From assembly GCA_016200325.1 (NCBI GenBank), contig JACQEZ010000014.1, positions 144,934 to 208,933 of the forward strand: 64,000 nucleotides of DNA, read 5' to 3'. The position numbers were made by a program, and so were the translations under genes. Below the pieces are notes generated by a model. The model was not told the DNA's origin. It saw only the letters and a list, made by a program, of their open reading frames with translations, and searched no databases. Each line of letters opens with the position of its first letter. Position 1 is the stretch's first letter. Below, piece by piece: positions 52,384 to 60,729 of this stretch. This DNA is from Candidatus Manganitrophaceae bacterium. Its GTDB lineage: Bacteria; Nitrospirota; Nitrospiria; SBBL01; Manganitrophaceae.

Positions 52384-52824
52384 TTAGGCGGCTCTGCGTC
52401 GGCCGATCGCCTCGGTCCGGCCGATCGGCTCCGGTCGGCGTTTGGCGTCGACGCTGATTCGCCCGGGACCGGCCTCCATCACATAAAGGAGGCCTCCCAT
52501 GATGGCGAGGTTCTTCATAAAGTGGATCATCTGATTCGGGTCGGCAAAGTTCGTGTGAAAGATCAGGGTGGTCGGGATCATAAAAATAAAAAGGGCCAAG
52601 GTCCCCCAGAATGTGAAGGCGCCGAAGAGAAGCGAGAGCCCTCCGCCCATCTCCAAAATGATTGCGCCGATGAGAAAGAAGCCGGTCAGCGGCATCCCCA
52701 TCTGAGACATATAGCCCCGCGTTTGGCCGGGCGCCATGATCTTGCTGAACCCCGACAGCAGGAAAATCGCCGCAATCAAAATCCGCTCGGCGAGAGCGAG
52801 AGAGTCGTGCCGATCGTATTTCAT
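52384..52824 (-). CDS. DoxX family membrane protein
   Basis: This 146-residue membrane protein has four helices with the DoxX signature (RILIAAIFLLSGFSKI, LEMGGGLSLLFG). The ATG at 52824 has GGAGG 6 nt upstream, which rules out the earlier ATG at 52839. DoxX-type proteins often accompany redox enzymes at the membrane, but their own activity is poorly defined. It sits between the enolase-superfamily gene and the FAD/Fe-S oxidoreductase gene on the same strand. Confidence 0.88.
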   Translation of the reverse strand: MKYDRHDSLALAERILIAAIFLLSGFSKIMAPGQTRGYMSQMGMPLTGFFLIGAIILEMGGGLSLLFGAFTFWGTLALFIFMIPTTLIFHTNFADPNQMIHFMKNLAIMGGLLYVMEAGPGRISVDAKRRPEPIGRTEAIGRRRAA

Positions 52825-52937
52825 GAGAGCCTCCGTCATGAGAGAAGTGCGGATTGCAGAGTGAAAGACGAAGGAATGAGAGGCTAAACAGAGTTGCTCT
52901 TATCCCGAAATCCGAAATTCGCACTCCGAAATTGTTT

Positions 52938-54086
52938 TCATTCCACCGCATACTTCGCCGCGTCGGCGCGCTTTAGCTCCAGGCCCAGTCCCGGACGGGA
53001 GAGGTCGGGTTTCAGCACTCCCTTGACCGGGGTTCGGGCGCCATCGAAGAGCATCTGCTCGATGCGGGCGTGATCATGAAAATATTCGACATGGACCGCC
53101 TGGGTCAGCGCGCAGCAGGGGTGGGTGTGAAGGGACGGCCCGGTGTGGGCCGACAGCGGCATCGAACGGGCGGCGCACAAGGCGCTGACTTGTAGAAATC
53201 CGGTGATTCCGGCGCAGCGGGTGGCATCGGCCTGCAGCACATCGACCGCGCCGGCGTCGAGCATCCGCTCGAAATAGGGGAGATCATAGCCGTACTCGCC
53301 GGCGGCGATTGCCATCCCGGCGGGGCCGCGATCCCGCAGCAGCCTCAGCCCTTCGAGGTCATCGGAGGAGACCGGCTCTTCAAACCAGGTCACGCCGAAT
53401 CTGGCGAATGCTTCGGCCATCGCGAGCGCCTCTTTTCGGCTATAGGCGCCGTTGGCATCGACAAAAAGTTCCGCATCGGGCCCGAGCGCCTCACGGGCGG
53501 CCCGGACCCGTGCGACATCTTGATCGGGATGACGGCCGATCTTCATCTTCACCCGCGAGATTCCTTCCGCCGCCCAGCCGCCGAGCTGCTTTTTGAGCTG
53601 GGGGATCGAATAGGAGGTGAACCCGCCGCTGCCGTAGGCGGGGATGCAGTCGCGGACCGCGCCGAGCAGGGTGACCAGCGGCAGGCCGAGGAGCCGCGCC
53701 TTCAGATCCCAAAGGGCGTTGTCGACGGCGGCGATCGCCATCGATGCAATCCCAGGCCGTCCCAAGTTCCGAATGGACCGCACCATGTCGAGCCAGCAGC
53801 CGGGGAGGGCCATCGCATCCGATCCTTGGACTTTGTGGGCCAGCACGTCCCGGATCAGCTGGGCGGTGGCGGTATCGGCGTAGGAGTAGCCAAGGCCGCG
53901 GACGCCGCCGCCGGCCGCTTCAACGAGGACCAAAGTCGTCTGATCCCACTCGAAGGTGCCGTCCGATTCGGGGAAGTCGGTCGGAATCCGATAGACCGAC
54001 ACATCGACTTGGTCGATCGGTACCGGACCCGGTGTCGGGTCCGAAAGAGGGTCGGAGCGGGCGGATGCGCCGGAGCGGGCCGTCAT
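52938..54086 (-). CDS. Enolase-superfamily enzyme (mandelate racemase/muconate lactonizing type)
   Basis: This 382-residue enzyme has the expected barrel motifs: the Lys-x-Lys acid/base pair (VKMKIG), metal ligands in DANGAYS, EEPVSSDD and AAGEYG, and the C-terminal SAHTGPSLHTH region. The superfamily abstracts a proton next to a carboxylate; many members are sugar-acid dehydratases. The specific substrate cannot be read here. The start overlaps the end of the ThDP-enzyme gene by one base (TAATG), so the two are coupled and probably act in one pathway. Confidence 0.88.
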   Translation of the reverse strand: MTARSGASARSDPLSDPTPGPVPIDQVDVSVYRIPTDFPESDGTFEWDQTTLVLVEAAGGGVRGLGYSYADTATAQLIRDVLAHKVQGSDAMALPGCWLDMVRSIRNLGRPGIASMAIAAVDNALWDLKARLLGLPLVTLLGAVRDCIPAYGSGGFTSYSIPQLKKQLGGWAAEGISRVKMKIGRHPDQDVARVRAAREALGPDAELFVDANGAYSRKEALAMAEAFARFGVTWFEEPVSSDDLEGLRLLRDRGPAGMAIAAGEYGYDLPYFERMLDAGAVDVLQADATRCAGITGFLQVSALCAARSMPLSAHTGPSLHTHPCCALTQAVHVEYFHDHARIEQMLFDGARTPVKGVLKPDLSRPGLGLELKRADAAKYAVE

Positions 54087-55879
54087 TATTTCCCTCTTCG
54101 CGGGATATATTGATCGACCATGTCTTTGAATGATTGCCGGATCACCCCGAGCGCCTCGGCGTCCCCTTTTAACAACGAGAGGGCGAACGACTTCGCCTGC
54201 TCGATCGTGATGTGGGGGGGGAGCGGGGGGACATTCGGATCGGTGACGGCCTCAACGACGACCGGCCGATCGGCCAGGCGCGCCTGCTCCCAGGCGAGCC
54301 CGACGGCGTCGGGGGAATCGACCCGAATTCCCCGGAGGCCGATCGACTCGGCGTATTGCGCATAGGGAAAATCGGGAAGATCCTGCGACGGCTCGAATTT
54401 CGGGTCGCCGACCATCGCGCGCTGCTCCCAGGTCACCATGTTGAGGTCATGGTTGTTTAACACCAAGACGGTCAGCTGCGGATTGCGCCACTGCCGCCAA
54501 TATTTGGCGACGGTGATCAGCTCGTTGTTGCCGTTCATCTGCATCGACCCGTCCCCGACAATGGCAAAGACGGGGCGATCGGGGAAGGCGAACTTCGCGG
54601 CGATCGCGTATGGCATCCCCGGCCCCATCGTGGCGAGGGTTCCCGAGACCGAGGCCATCATCCCGCGTCGGATTTTGACGTCGCGGGCGTACCAGTTGGT
54701 GACCGTCCCGGTGTCGCAGCAGATAATCGCGTTGTCCGGCAGCCGCGGGGAGAGCTCCCAGAAGACCCGCTGCGGATTGAGCGGATTCGCCGTGTTCATC
54801 GCGCGCGCTTCGAGCACCCGCCACCAGTCGGCGACGCTCTCTTCGATTGCCTCCCGCCATTCGCGATTGTCCTTTCTTCTTAAATAGGGCATCAGCGCCC
54901 GGAGCGTCTCGGCGCTGTCTCCGACGAGATTGACCTCCATTGGATAGCGCATGCTGAGCATCCGGGCATCGAGGTCGATCTGCACCCCGCGCGCCTGTCC
55001 CTCCTTCGGCAGAAATTCGGAGTAGGGGAAGCGGCTTCCGATCATAAAGAGCGTATCGCAGCTCTCCATCATCTCCCAACTCGGCCGGGTGCCGAGAAGG
55101 CCGATCGACCCGGTGACGAACGGCAGGTCGTCCGGGAGGGCCGCTTTGCCCAAGAGCGCCTTGGCGACGCCGGCGCCGAGGAGGTCGGCGACCTCGATTA
55201 CCTCGTCCGTCGCCTGCAGGGCGCCGGCTCCGATCAAAATAGCAACCCGCTCCCCCGCGTTGAGCACCTCCGCCGCACGGCGCAGGTCATCCTCGGCCGG
55301 AACGACCCGCGGGTCGGTATGACCGATCCCGGAGAGGATCATCCCATGCTTTCGCGGCGGGTGCGGCACCGCTTCGAGCTCCTGCACATCGCCTGGGATA
55401 ATCAAACAGGTAACGGTCCGCTCCGCTTTGGCGATGCGGATGGCGCGGTCGATCAAATGGCGGATTTGCACCGCGTCCATCGCCGTTTGAACATACTCGT
55501 GCGCCACATCTTTGAAGAGGACCTGAAGGTCGACCTCTTGTTGGTATTGGCCGCCGATCGCGGTGCGATGCGCCTGGCCGACAATCGCCAGGACCGGTTG
55601 GTGATCCATCTGGGCATCGTAGAGGCCGTTGAGGAGGTGGATCGCCCCCGGCCCCGACGTGGCCAGGCAAACGCCGATGTCGCCGGTAAATTTCGCATGG
55701 GCGCAGGCCATGAAGGCCGACATCTCTTCATGCCGGACCTGGATAAATTCCGGCCGGTCTCCGGCCCGCCCGAGGGCCCCCATGATGCCGTTAATGCCGT
55801 CGCCGGGGTAGCCGTAGATCCGGGTGATGCCCCACTCGAGCAGCCGCTGAACCAGAAAGTCGCTGACCGTTTTGCCCAT
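54086..55879 (-). CDS. Thiamine-diphosphate enzyme, pyruvate oxidase/dehydrogenase-like
   Basis: This 597-residue enzyme has the three-domain layout of the PoxB/acetolactate synthase family. The catalytic Glu lies in VRHEEMSAFMA, the central domain is NAD/FAD-fold-like, and the ThDP motif is GDGSMQMNGNNELITVAKYWRQWRNPQLTVLVLNN (GDG...NN). The ATG at 55879 follows AGGAGG with a 7-nt spacer; the GTG at 55885 is less likely. It may decarboxylate pyruvate or another 2-oxo acid, perhaps one made by the coupled enolase-superfamily enzyme. Confidence 0.9.
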   Translation of the reverse strand: MGKTVSDFLVQRLLEWGITRIYGYPGDGINGIMGALGRAGDRPEFIQVRHEEMSAFMACAHAKFTGDIGVCLATSGPGAIHLLNGLYDAQMDHQPVLAIVGQAHRTAIGGQYQQEVDLQVLFKDVAHEYVQTAMDAVQIRHLIDRAIRIAKAERTVTCLIIPGDVQELEAVPHPPRKHGMILSGIGHTDPRVVPAEDDLRRAAEVLNAGERVAILIGAGALQATDEVIEVADLLGAGVAKALLGKAALPDDLPFVTGSIGLLGTRPSWEMMESCDTLFMIGSRFPYSEFLPKEGQARGVQIDLDARMLSMRYPMEVNLVGDSAETLRALMPYLRRKDNREWREAIEESVADWWRVLEARAMNTANPLNPQRVFWELSPRLPDNAIICCDTGTVTNWYARDVKIRRGMMASVSGTLATMGPGMPYAIAAKFAFPDRPVFAIVGDGSMQMNGNNELITVAKYWRQWRNPQLTVLVLNNHDLNMVTWEQRAMVGDPKFEPSQDLPDFPYAQYAESIGLRGIRVDSPDAVGLAWEQARLADRPVVVEAVTDPNVPPLPPHITIEQAKSFALSLLKGDAEALGVIRQSFKDMVDQYIPRRGK

Positions 55880-55920
55880 GGACACTCCTCCTTCTCACTT
55901 TATATTTCGCTTTGATTCGC

Positions 55921-56301
55921 TTATTCGTTGCCGGCGTAGGCGATGGTGGTCATCAATGCATTCTCGGCTTGGCGGGAGTCGAGCCGCGTGTGTTGAACCA
56001 CAATCGGAACATCGGACTCAATCACGCTGGCATAGTCGGTGTCACGCGGAATCGGTTTGGGCGTTTTGAGGTCGTTGAAACGGACATGTTGCGTCCGCCG
56101 CGGCGGAACCGTGATCCGGTAGGGACCGACCGGCTCCCGGTCGCTAAAGTAGATCGTGATCTCGATGTGCGCCTCCTGATCGGCCGTATTGAGGAGACAG
56201 ACCGTTTCATGGCTGGTCATCTGCGGCGCCGGTCCGTGACTCCCCTCCGGGATGTATCCTTCGGCGATGGCCCAGCGTCTTTTTCCGATCGGTTGTTCCA
56301 T
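55921..56301 (-). CDS. Anabaena sensory rhodopsin transducer (ASRT) family protein
   Basis: This 126-residue soluble protein matches the ASRT family over its length: WAIAEGYIP, SHETVCLLNT, ITIYFSDREPVGPYR, TQHVRFNDL, TDYASVIESD and QHTRLDSRQAENAL. Structures of the family are beta-sandwich tetramers. In Anabaena the protein binds a sensory rhodopsin, but most relatives occur without one and may bind sugars or DNA. No rhodopsin gene is present here. It heads the minus-strand run of ThDP enzyme, enolase-superfamily enzyme and DoxX, which points to carbohydrate-linked sensing. That link is inferred. Confidence 0.92.
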   Translation of the reverse strand: MEQPIGKRRWAIAEGYIPEGSHGPAPQMTSHETVCLLNTADQEAHIEITIYFSDREPVGPYRITVPPRRTQHVRFNDLKTPKPIPRDTDYASVIESDVPIVVQHTRLDSRQAENALMTTIAYAGNE

Positions 56302-56345
56302 GATCCTCTCGTTTCAAACCGTCCTATTAAAAATTCTATAGAGAA

Positions 56346-56387
56346 AGCGGGGGGGAGGACAATTAACCCATTCGGATGATCACCCTT
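56346..56387 (-). promoter_or_regulatory. Conserved intergenic element, copy 2
   Basis: GGACAAT-N6-ATTCGGATGATC with a G-rich flank lies 45-86 bp upstream of the ASRT gene. It matches the element at 47526-47570 and may be a shared promoter or operator. Confidence 0.55.
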
Positions 56388-56435
56388 TGTGTGAGGAAAA
56401 GACGCCTTAACGCTCATTCAATCCTCCAGGGTCGA

Positions 56436-56464
56436 TTGAAGCTGCGCGGCCGATACGCTACACT
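56436..56464 (+). promoter_or_regulatory. Sigma-70 type promoter for the DUF5069 gene
   Basis: TTGAAG (56436-56441) and TACACT (56459-56464) are 17 bp apart, giving a leader of about 40 nt before the ATG at 56510. Confidence 0.55.
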
Positions 56465-56509
56465 CGAAGGGACAGACAAATGCGATGCAATATAATGGAG
56501 GTCATACCG

Positions 56510-56959
56510 ATGACAATCAAAGCGCCCGATCTGACGAAGGAATTTCCGAGAAGTCCGCATGAGCGACTCGGCGGTTATGCCCACCTGGCCCGGATGACCG
56601 ATAAAGCACGGGCGAAGGGGGCGGGGACATTGGGAGAATACATCTATCCCTGTCCGCTCGACCAGCTGCTCCTGGAGTTCCTCGGCATCGATCCGAATGA
56701 ATTTTTGAAGACGGCGACGGCGCAGGATGACCGCGGACTGGTCGAGTGGGTCGGCCGGAATGCAAAGATGCATACCCCGGAGCAGATCGACGCTTGGAGC
56801 CGTGCGTTTCTTAGCCGGAACCCGGACAACGAGGAGAGCCGGCAGCGTTTCCTCAAAACCCGCGAGCGGGTCGCCCCGAACCGCACCGACATCACGAGCT
56901 GGATCGACCTCCTCGATCTCGAAGAGGGGAGAGCGGTCCCGCAGCGGACGATCCGGTAA
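56510..56959 (+). CDS. DUF5069 domain protein
   Basis: This 149-residue cytoplasmic protein is recognised as DUF5069 by APDLTKEFPRSPHERLGGYA, ARMTDKARAKGAGTLGEYIY and PLDQLLLEFLGI. The family is widespread in Nitrospirota, Verrucomicrobia and related groups and has no known function. The start is the ATG at 56510 with GGAGG upstream; two earlier in-frame ATGs lie too close to the promoter. It is followed by thiI, which has its own promoter. Confidence 0.87.
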   Translation: MTIKAPDLTKEFPRSPHERLGGYAHLARMTDKARAKGAGTLGEYIYPCPLDQLLLEFLGIDPNEFLKTATAQDDRGLVEWVGRNAKMHTPEQIDAWSRAFLSRNPDNEESRQRFLKTRERVAPNRTDITSWIDLLDLEEGRAVPQRTIR

Positions 56960-56980
56960 CGATCCGGTGGGAGATCACCC

Positions 56981-57009
56981 TTGGCATCCGAGTGTGAGCA
57001 TGATATGAT
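56981..57009 (+). promoter_or_regulatory. Sigma-70 type promoter of thiI, leaderless arrangement
   Basis: TTGGCA (56981-56986) and TATGAT (57004-57009) are 17 bp apart. The expected transcription start, 6-8 nt after the -10, falls at 57015-57017, directly at the thiI ATG (57018). Confidence 0.6.
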
Positions 57010-57017
57010 GCGCGGCG

Positions 57018-58199
57018 ATGGAACCGATGCCGCCGAACAGCCTGATTGTGCATTATCATGAGATTGCCCTCAAGGGGGACAACCGTCCCCTCTTCGTCCG
57101 CCAGCTGATCGAAAACATGCAGAAGGCGACCCGGAGCCTCGGCGTTCAAAAGATCGTGGCGCCGCGCGGCCGGCTCCTGATTTTTCTCGAAGAGGGGGCC
57201 GATTGGAACCAAATCGTAGCGCGCCTCAAGGTTGTCTTCGGGATTGCCAATTACGCGCCCGCTTGGCGGCGGGCGACCCGCTACGAGACGATCGAAGAGA
57301 CGATCGCGGCGCTCGTCGCGCAGCGCTCCTTCTCCAGCTTTAAAATTGCCGCCCGGCGCGGCGACAAGAGCTATCCGATCCGCTCCCAGGAATTGAATGA
57401 GCGGCTCGGCCGGTTTGTTCAAGAGCGGACCGGCGCCCGCGTCGACCTGGAGGCGCCGGAGCGGACCTTCTTCGTCGAGATCCTTCCGAGGGAAGCGCTC
57501 ATCTATGTTGAAAAATTCAGGGGCGCGGGAGGGCTTCCGGTCGGGGTGTCGGGACCGATTGCGGCGCTCCTCTCCGGCGGGATTGACTCTCCCGTCGCCG
57601 CGCAACTGATGATGAAACGGGGATGCACCGTCTCTTTCATCCACTTTCACAGCCATCCGTATGTCACACGCGCCTCTTGGGAGAAGGCGGAGGAGCTGGT
57701 CGAGCACCTCACGCCGTATCAGTTCCACTCGCGGCTCTATGCGGTCCCGTTCGGCGAGCTGCAACGGGAGATCGTGACGGTTGCCCCGCCGGCGCTGCGG
57801 GTCGTTCTCTATCGCCGCTTTATGGTGCGGATCGCGCAGGAGCTGGCATTGCGCGAGGGGGCCAAGGCGCTCCTCACCGGAGAGAGCGTGGGGCAGGTTG
57901 CCTCGCAGACGTTGGAGAACCTGGCGGTGATTCAAGAGGTGGCAACCCTCCCGATCCTTCGTCCGTTGATCGGTTTTAACAAAGACGAGATCATCGCCGT
58001 CGCTCAGGAGATCGGGACCTACTCGATTTCGATTCAGCCCGACCAAGATTGCTGCCGGCTCTTTATCCCGCCGCATCCGGCCGTCCGCGCCCGTTTGGAA
58101 GATCTCCGCCGGGCGGAGGCCAAATTGGATATCGATGGATTGGTCAAGCAGGGGCTCGGGGGGATTGCGATCCGTGAATTTCGTTTTGGAGAAGGATGA
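57018..58199 (+). CDS. thiI: tRNA 4-thiouridine synthase ThiI, short form
   Basis: This 393-residue enzyme has an N-terminal ferredoxin-like/THUMP region (about 8-165) and a PP-loop ATPase domain with SGGIDSP (186-192). It also has TGESVGQVASQTLENL and DQDCCRLFIPPHP. ThiI adenylates U8 of tRNA for sulfur transfer. The C-terminal rhodanese domain of the E. coli enzyme is absent, as in the Bacillus type, so sulfur must come directly from a cysteine desulfurase. No Shine-Dalgarno sequence is present, in line with a leaderless transcript. A bidirectional terminator follows. Confidence 0.93.
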   Translation: MEPMPPNSLIVHYHEIALKGDNRPLFVRQLIENMQKATRSLGVQKIVAPRGRLLIFLEEGADWNQIVARLKVVFGIANYAPAWRRATRYETIEETIAALVAQRSFSSFKIAARRGDKSYPIRSQELNERLGRFVQERTGARVDLEAPERTFFVEILPREALIYVEKFRGAGGLPVGVSGPIAALLSGGIDSPVAAQLMMKRGCTVSFIHFHSHPYVTRASWEKAEELVEHLTPYQFHSRLYAVPFGELQREIVTVAPPALRVVLYRRFMVRIAQELALREGAKALLTGESVGQVASQTLENLAVIQEVATLPILRPLIGFNKDEIIAVAQEIGTYSISIQPDQDCCRLFIPPHPAVRARLEDLRRAEAKLDIDGLVKQGLGGIAIREFRFGEG

Positions 58200-58213
58200 A
58201 AAAGGGGATCAGG

Positions 58214-58248
58214 AAAAAAGGGTGCGGGTCGTCCCGCACCCTTTTTTT
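58214..58248. terminator. Bidirectional Rho-independent terminator
   Basis: A perfect 9-bp stem (GGGTGCGGG / CCCGCACCC) with a TCGT loop has seven T on one side and six A on the other. It lies between the convergent thiI and CBS-protein genes and can serve both. Confidence 0.93.
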
Positions 58249-58283
58249 ATAGATTCAAATGGCTGTACCGGTTTCCAATCTGT

Positions 58284-58706
58284 TTACGCCGCCGGTTTGG
58301 AGATTTTTTTAATCGTTTCCGTGACCTCTTCCGGCTCTCCGAGCTTCAACGCAATGTCGGCCTGTGCAATCATCCCGACCAGCCGGCCTTGGTCATCGAC
58401 GACCGGGATCCGTCGGACCTGGTGCTCTTTCATCAAATCGGCCGCCTTCTGGACATCATCGTCCTGCTTACAGGTCACGAGATCCTCACTCATACATTCC
58501 GAGACCTTCACCTCTTGGGGGTTTCTCGCTTCGGCGATCACTTCCAGACAGAGATCCCGATCGGTGACGACCCCTTTAAGCTGATTCTGCTCGACCACCG
58601 GAACAATGCCGACATCTTCGTCCCGCATGATTCGGGCCGCTTCGACGGAGCTGGCCGAGGGAGCGCAAGCGCGGGGATTCGGCGTCATTACATCTTTGCA
58701 TTTCAT
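58284..58706 (-). CDS. Two-CBS-domain protein
   Basis: This 140-residue protein consists of a CBS pair (DVMTPNPRACAP..., GIVPVVEQNQLKGVVTDRDL and CMSEDLVTC..., RRIPVVDDQGRLVGMIAQADI). Such stand-alone pairs bind adenine nucleotides and act as energy or stress sensors, often without a known partner. It has four or five Cys, including the N-terminal MKCKDVM. It is transcribed alone and ends at the shared terminator. Confidence 0.92.
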   Translation of the reverse strand: MKCKDVMTPNPRACAPSASSVEAARIMRDEDVGIVPVVEQNQLKGVVTDRDLCLEVIAEARNPQEVKVSECMSEDLVTCKQDDDVQKAADLMKEHQVRRIPVVDDQGRLVGMIAQADIALKLGEPEEVTETIKKISKPAA

Positions 58707-58940
58707 TGATCACACCTCCTTGTCGTTAAATATGGATGATCAGATCGAAGCTGCACTCGAGGCAGAGGTCCCATCGGCTGCTCAGCCGACCGACCGGCCG
58801 CACGGATGCTGCCTTCAATTTAGTATACGGCTGCGGTCGGGTGACGAGTCAATAATCCAGAGGGGCATCGCCCGTCGGAGGGGAAGCGCTTCGAAGCGAA
58901 GCAGAGTCGATGCCGGGAAGCGGAGATCGGTTGAAAAATT

Positions 58941-58965
58941 CCGCGCTGGATAAGGTCCAGCGCGG
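58941..58965 (-). terminator. Terminator of the small LuxR-type gene
   Basis: A perfect 10-bp stem (CCGCGCTGGA / TCCAGCGCGG) with a 5-nt loop is followed on the minus strand by AATTTTTC. It lies 45 bp after the stop of the gene at 59010-59294. The rest of the 303-bp gap from 58707 to 59009 holds nothing else clear. Confidence 0.75.
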
Positions 58966-59009
58966 TTATAAGGACGGCAACAAAATAGAGGGGACCGGTA
59001 TGAAGGGCG

Positions 59010-59294
59010 CTATTTTTTGTCTACTTTAATGACGATAATCTCTTTGTGGACTGCGTAGCGGATCAGATCGGAGATGTTCCGGAGGGCCAACTTGTTCATG
59101 ATATTCGCGCGGTGGGTTTCAATCGTCTTTACTTTGACCTGGAGTTTCTTTGCGATCTCTCGGTTCTTGTACCCTTCGGCGACGAGCTGAAGGACCTCTT
59201 TTTCCCGCTCACTGATTCTCCTTGCTCGGATCAGCTCGGGTTCAGCGTCTTCTATGATACGGGTTTTTTTCTTTTTCTTGACAGCCGCGGTCAT
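59010..59294 (-). CDS. Small LuxR/GerE-type DNA-binding protein
   Basis: This 94-residue protein is almost only a GerE helix-turn-helix (about 25-88; ISEREKEVLQLVAEGYKNRE, VKTIETHRANIMNKL). A Lys-rich N-terminus precedes it (VKKKKKTR). It lacks receiver and sensor domains, so it may be constitutively DNA-binding or act with a partner. A strong sigma-70 promoter lies at 59407-59435 with a leader of about 105 nt, and a terminator lies downstream, so it is monocistronic. Confidence 0.9.
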   Translation of the reverse strand: MTAAVKKKKKTRIIEDAEPELIRARRISEREKEVLQLVAEGYKNREIAKKLQVKVKTIETHRANIMNKLALRNISDLIRYAVHKEIIVIKVDKK

Positions 59295-59406
59295 TGCGAT
59301 GTTCCTCCGTTATAAGCTTTTTCTAAAGATGAGGCCGCTTGATCGAGCCGATTCAATACTCTGATCGATCACGCACCTCAGAATTTTAATGTATCTACGG
59401 GATGAA

Positions 59407-59435
59407 ATTCTACATATTAACCCCCTCGATGTCAA
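59407..59435 (-). promoter_or_regulatory. Sigma-70 type promoter for the small LuxR-type gene
   Basis: On the minus strand TTGACA (59435-59430) and TAGAAT (59412-59407) are 17 bp apart, close to consensus. In the 296-bp gap from 59295 to 59590 I see no equally good promoter for the plus-strand DAHP synthase gene. Confidence 0.7.
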
Positions 59436-59590
59436 AGCATATTTGCACGGCAGCGACGTGCATCCGAGAGCGGCGGGGGAGGACCGAAGGCTGATCTGCG
59501 GACAATCTAACGGGAACAGGATTGACATGAGGGGGTGGTTATGGAAGAATCACCGGGATTTATAACCGATTCATAAAAGGACCGCCGACG

Positions 59591-60703
59591 ATGCTTCTGA
59601 TTTTGCACCCCAGCTTTGATGAAAACAACGAGGCCTTTCAGCAGACATGGGCCTATCTAAACAGCCTTCCCGGCATTCGCATTCAAAAGCATATTGTTCA
59701 GGGAAAGGAGCAGCGACTCACCGAGATTTATCTCATCGGCGATACGTCAAAGCTCGACCGCGAAGTGATCGAGACCCTTCCGGCGGTGGAACGGGTGGTG
59801 CGCATCTCGGAAGAGTATCGCATTCTCGGCCGGCATAAAGACGGCCGCCGCGCGATTGGATTTGACTACAATGGGATTCGGTTCGACCAGGACAATCTTC
59901 ATGTCTTCGCCGGCCTGTGCGCCGTCGATACACGCGAAAATGTCGAGGCGGTGATGAAGACGCTCTCGGCGCATCGCCAGCTCTGCACGCGGATGGGCGC
60001 CTATAAACCGAGAACCAATCCGTATTCATTCCAGGGACATGGGAAGGGCTGTCTTCCGTATACCTTCGAGCTGGCGGGCAAGTATGGGATTCAGGTCATT
60101 GCGATGGAGGTGACCCATGAGAACCATGTCGACGAGATCGACGAATGCCTGGAGCAGACTGGCCGTCCGACCGGGGTGATGCTGCAGATCGGCACCCGCA
60201 ACACCCAGAACTTCGAGCTGCTCAAAGCGATCGGCCGGCAGACCCAATATCCGGTTTTGTTAAAGCGAGGCTACGGTATTTCGCTCACCGAGTCGTTGAA
60301 TGCCGCCGAATATTTGGCGAGCGAGGGGAATGCGCAGGTCGTCTTCTGCCTGCGCGGGATGCACAGCTCCTTCGGGGCGCCCCATCGAAACATGGTCGAC
60401 TTCGTCCAGGTTCCGGTCCTCAAGCGCCTCACCCGAATGCCGGTGGGGATCGATCCCTCCCATGCGATCGGCAGCCGGGACGCTTCCCCCGATGGACTGC
60501 TCGACCTCTTTCACGCGACGGCGCAGGGGGTGATCGCCGGGGCCAACCTCATCCTCGTCGATATCCATCCCGATCCACTCCGGGCCTTGGTCGACGGCGC
60601 GCAAGCGCTCCGGCTGGAGGAGCTCCCCCACTTTTTGGAAGATGTCCAAATCGCCCGGGAGGCGTATGAGAAGCGCCGCCGCCGGGTGCAGTCGGCGTCC
60701 TAA
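59591..60703 (+). CDS. aroF: 3-deoxy-7-phosphoheptulonate synthase (type I-beta)
   Basis: This 370-residue enzyme condenses phosphoenolpyruvate and erythrose-4-phosphate, the first step of aromatic amino-acid synthesis. An N-terminal ferredoxin-like regulatory domain (1-75) precedes the barrel. Core motifs are AGLCAVDT (metal Cys; usually AGPCAVE), GAYKPRTNPYSFQG, LLKRG, CLRGMHS and DPSHAIG. This layout matches Thermotoga-type enzymes, whose N-terminal domain senses Tyr or Phe. AAGGA lies 10 nt before the ATG. The Pro-to-Leu change in the first motif is slightly unusual, but other active-site residues appear intact. Confidence 0.93.
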   Translation: MLLILHPSFDENNEAFQQTWAYLNSLPGIRIQKHIVQGKEQRLTEIYLIGDTSKLDREVIETLPAVERVVRISEEYRILGRHKDGRRAIGFDYNGIRFDQDNLHVFAGLCAVDTRENVEAVMKTLSAHRQLCTRMGAYKPRTNPYSFQGHGKGCLPYTFELAGKYGIQVIAMEVTHENHVDEIDECLEQTGRPTGVMLQIGTRNTQNFELLKAIGRQTQYPVLLKRGYGISLTESLNAAEYLASEGNAQVVFCLRGMHSSFGAPHRNMVDFVQVPVLKRLTRMPVGIDPSHAIGSRDASPDGLLDLFHATAQGVIAGANLILVDIHPDPLRALVDGAQALRLEELPHFLEDVQIAREAYEKRRRRVQSAS

Positions 60704-60729
60704 TCGCCTCTCGGCGTTTTATCTTTCTA

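Noticed and set aside
58606..58953. 115-residue plus-strand ORF
   Set aside because: Overlaps the start of the CBS gene antisense and ends in repetitive GC-rich sequence.
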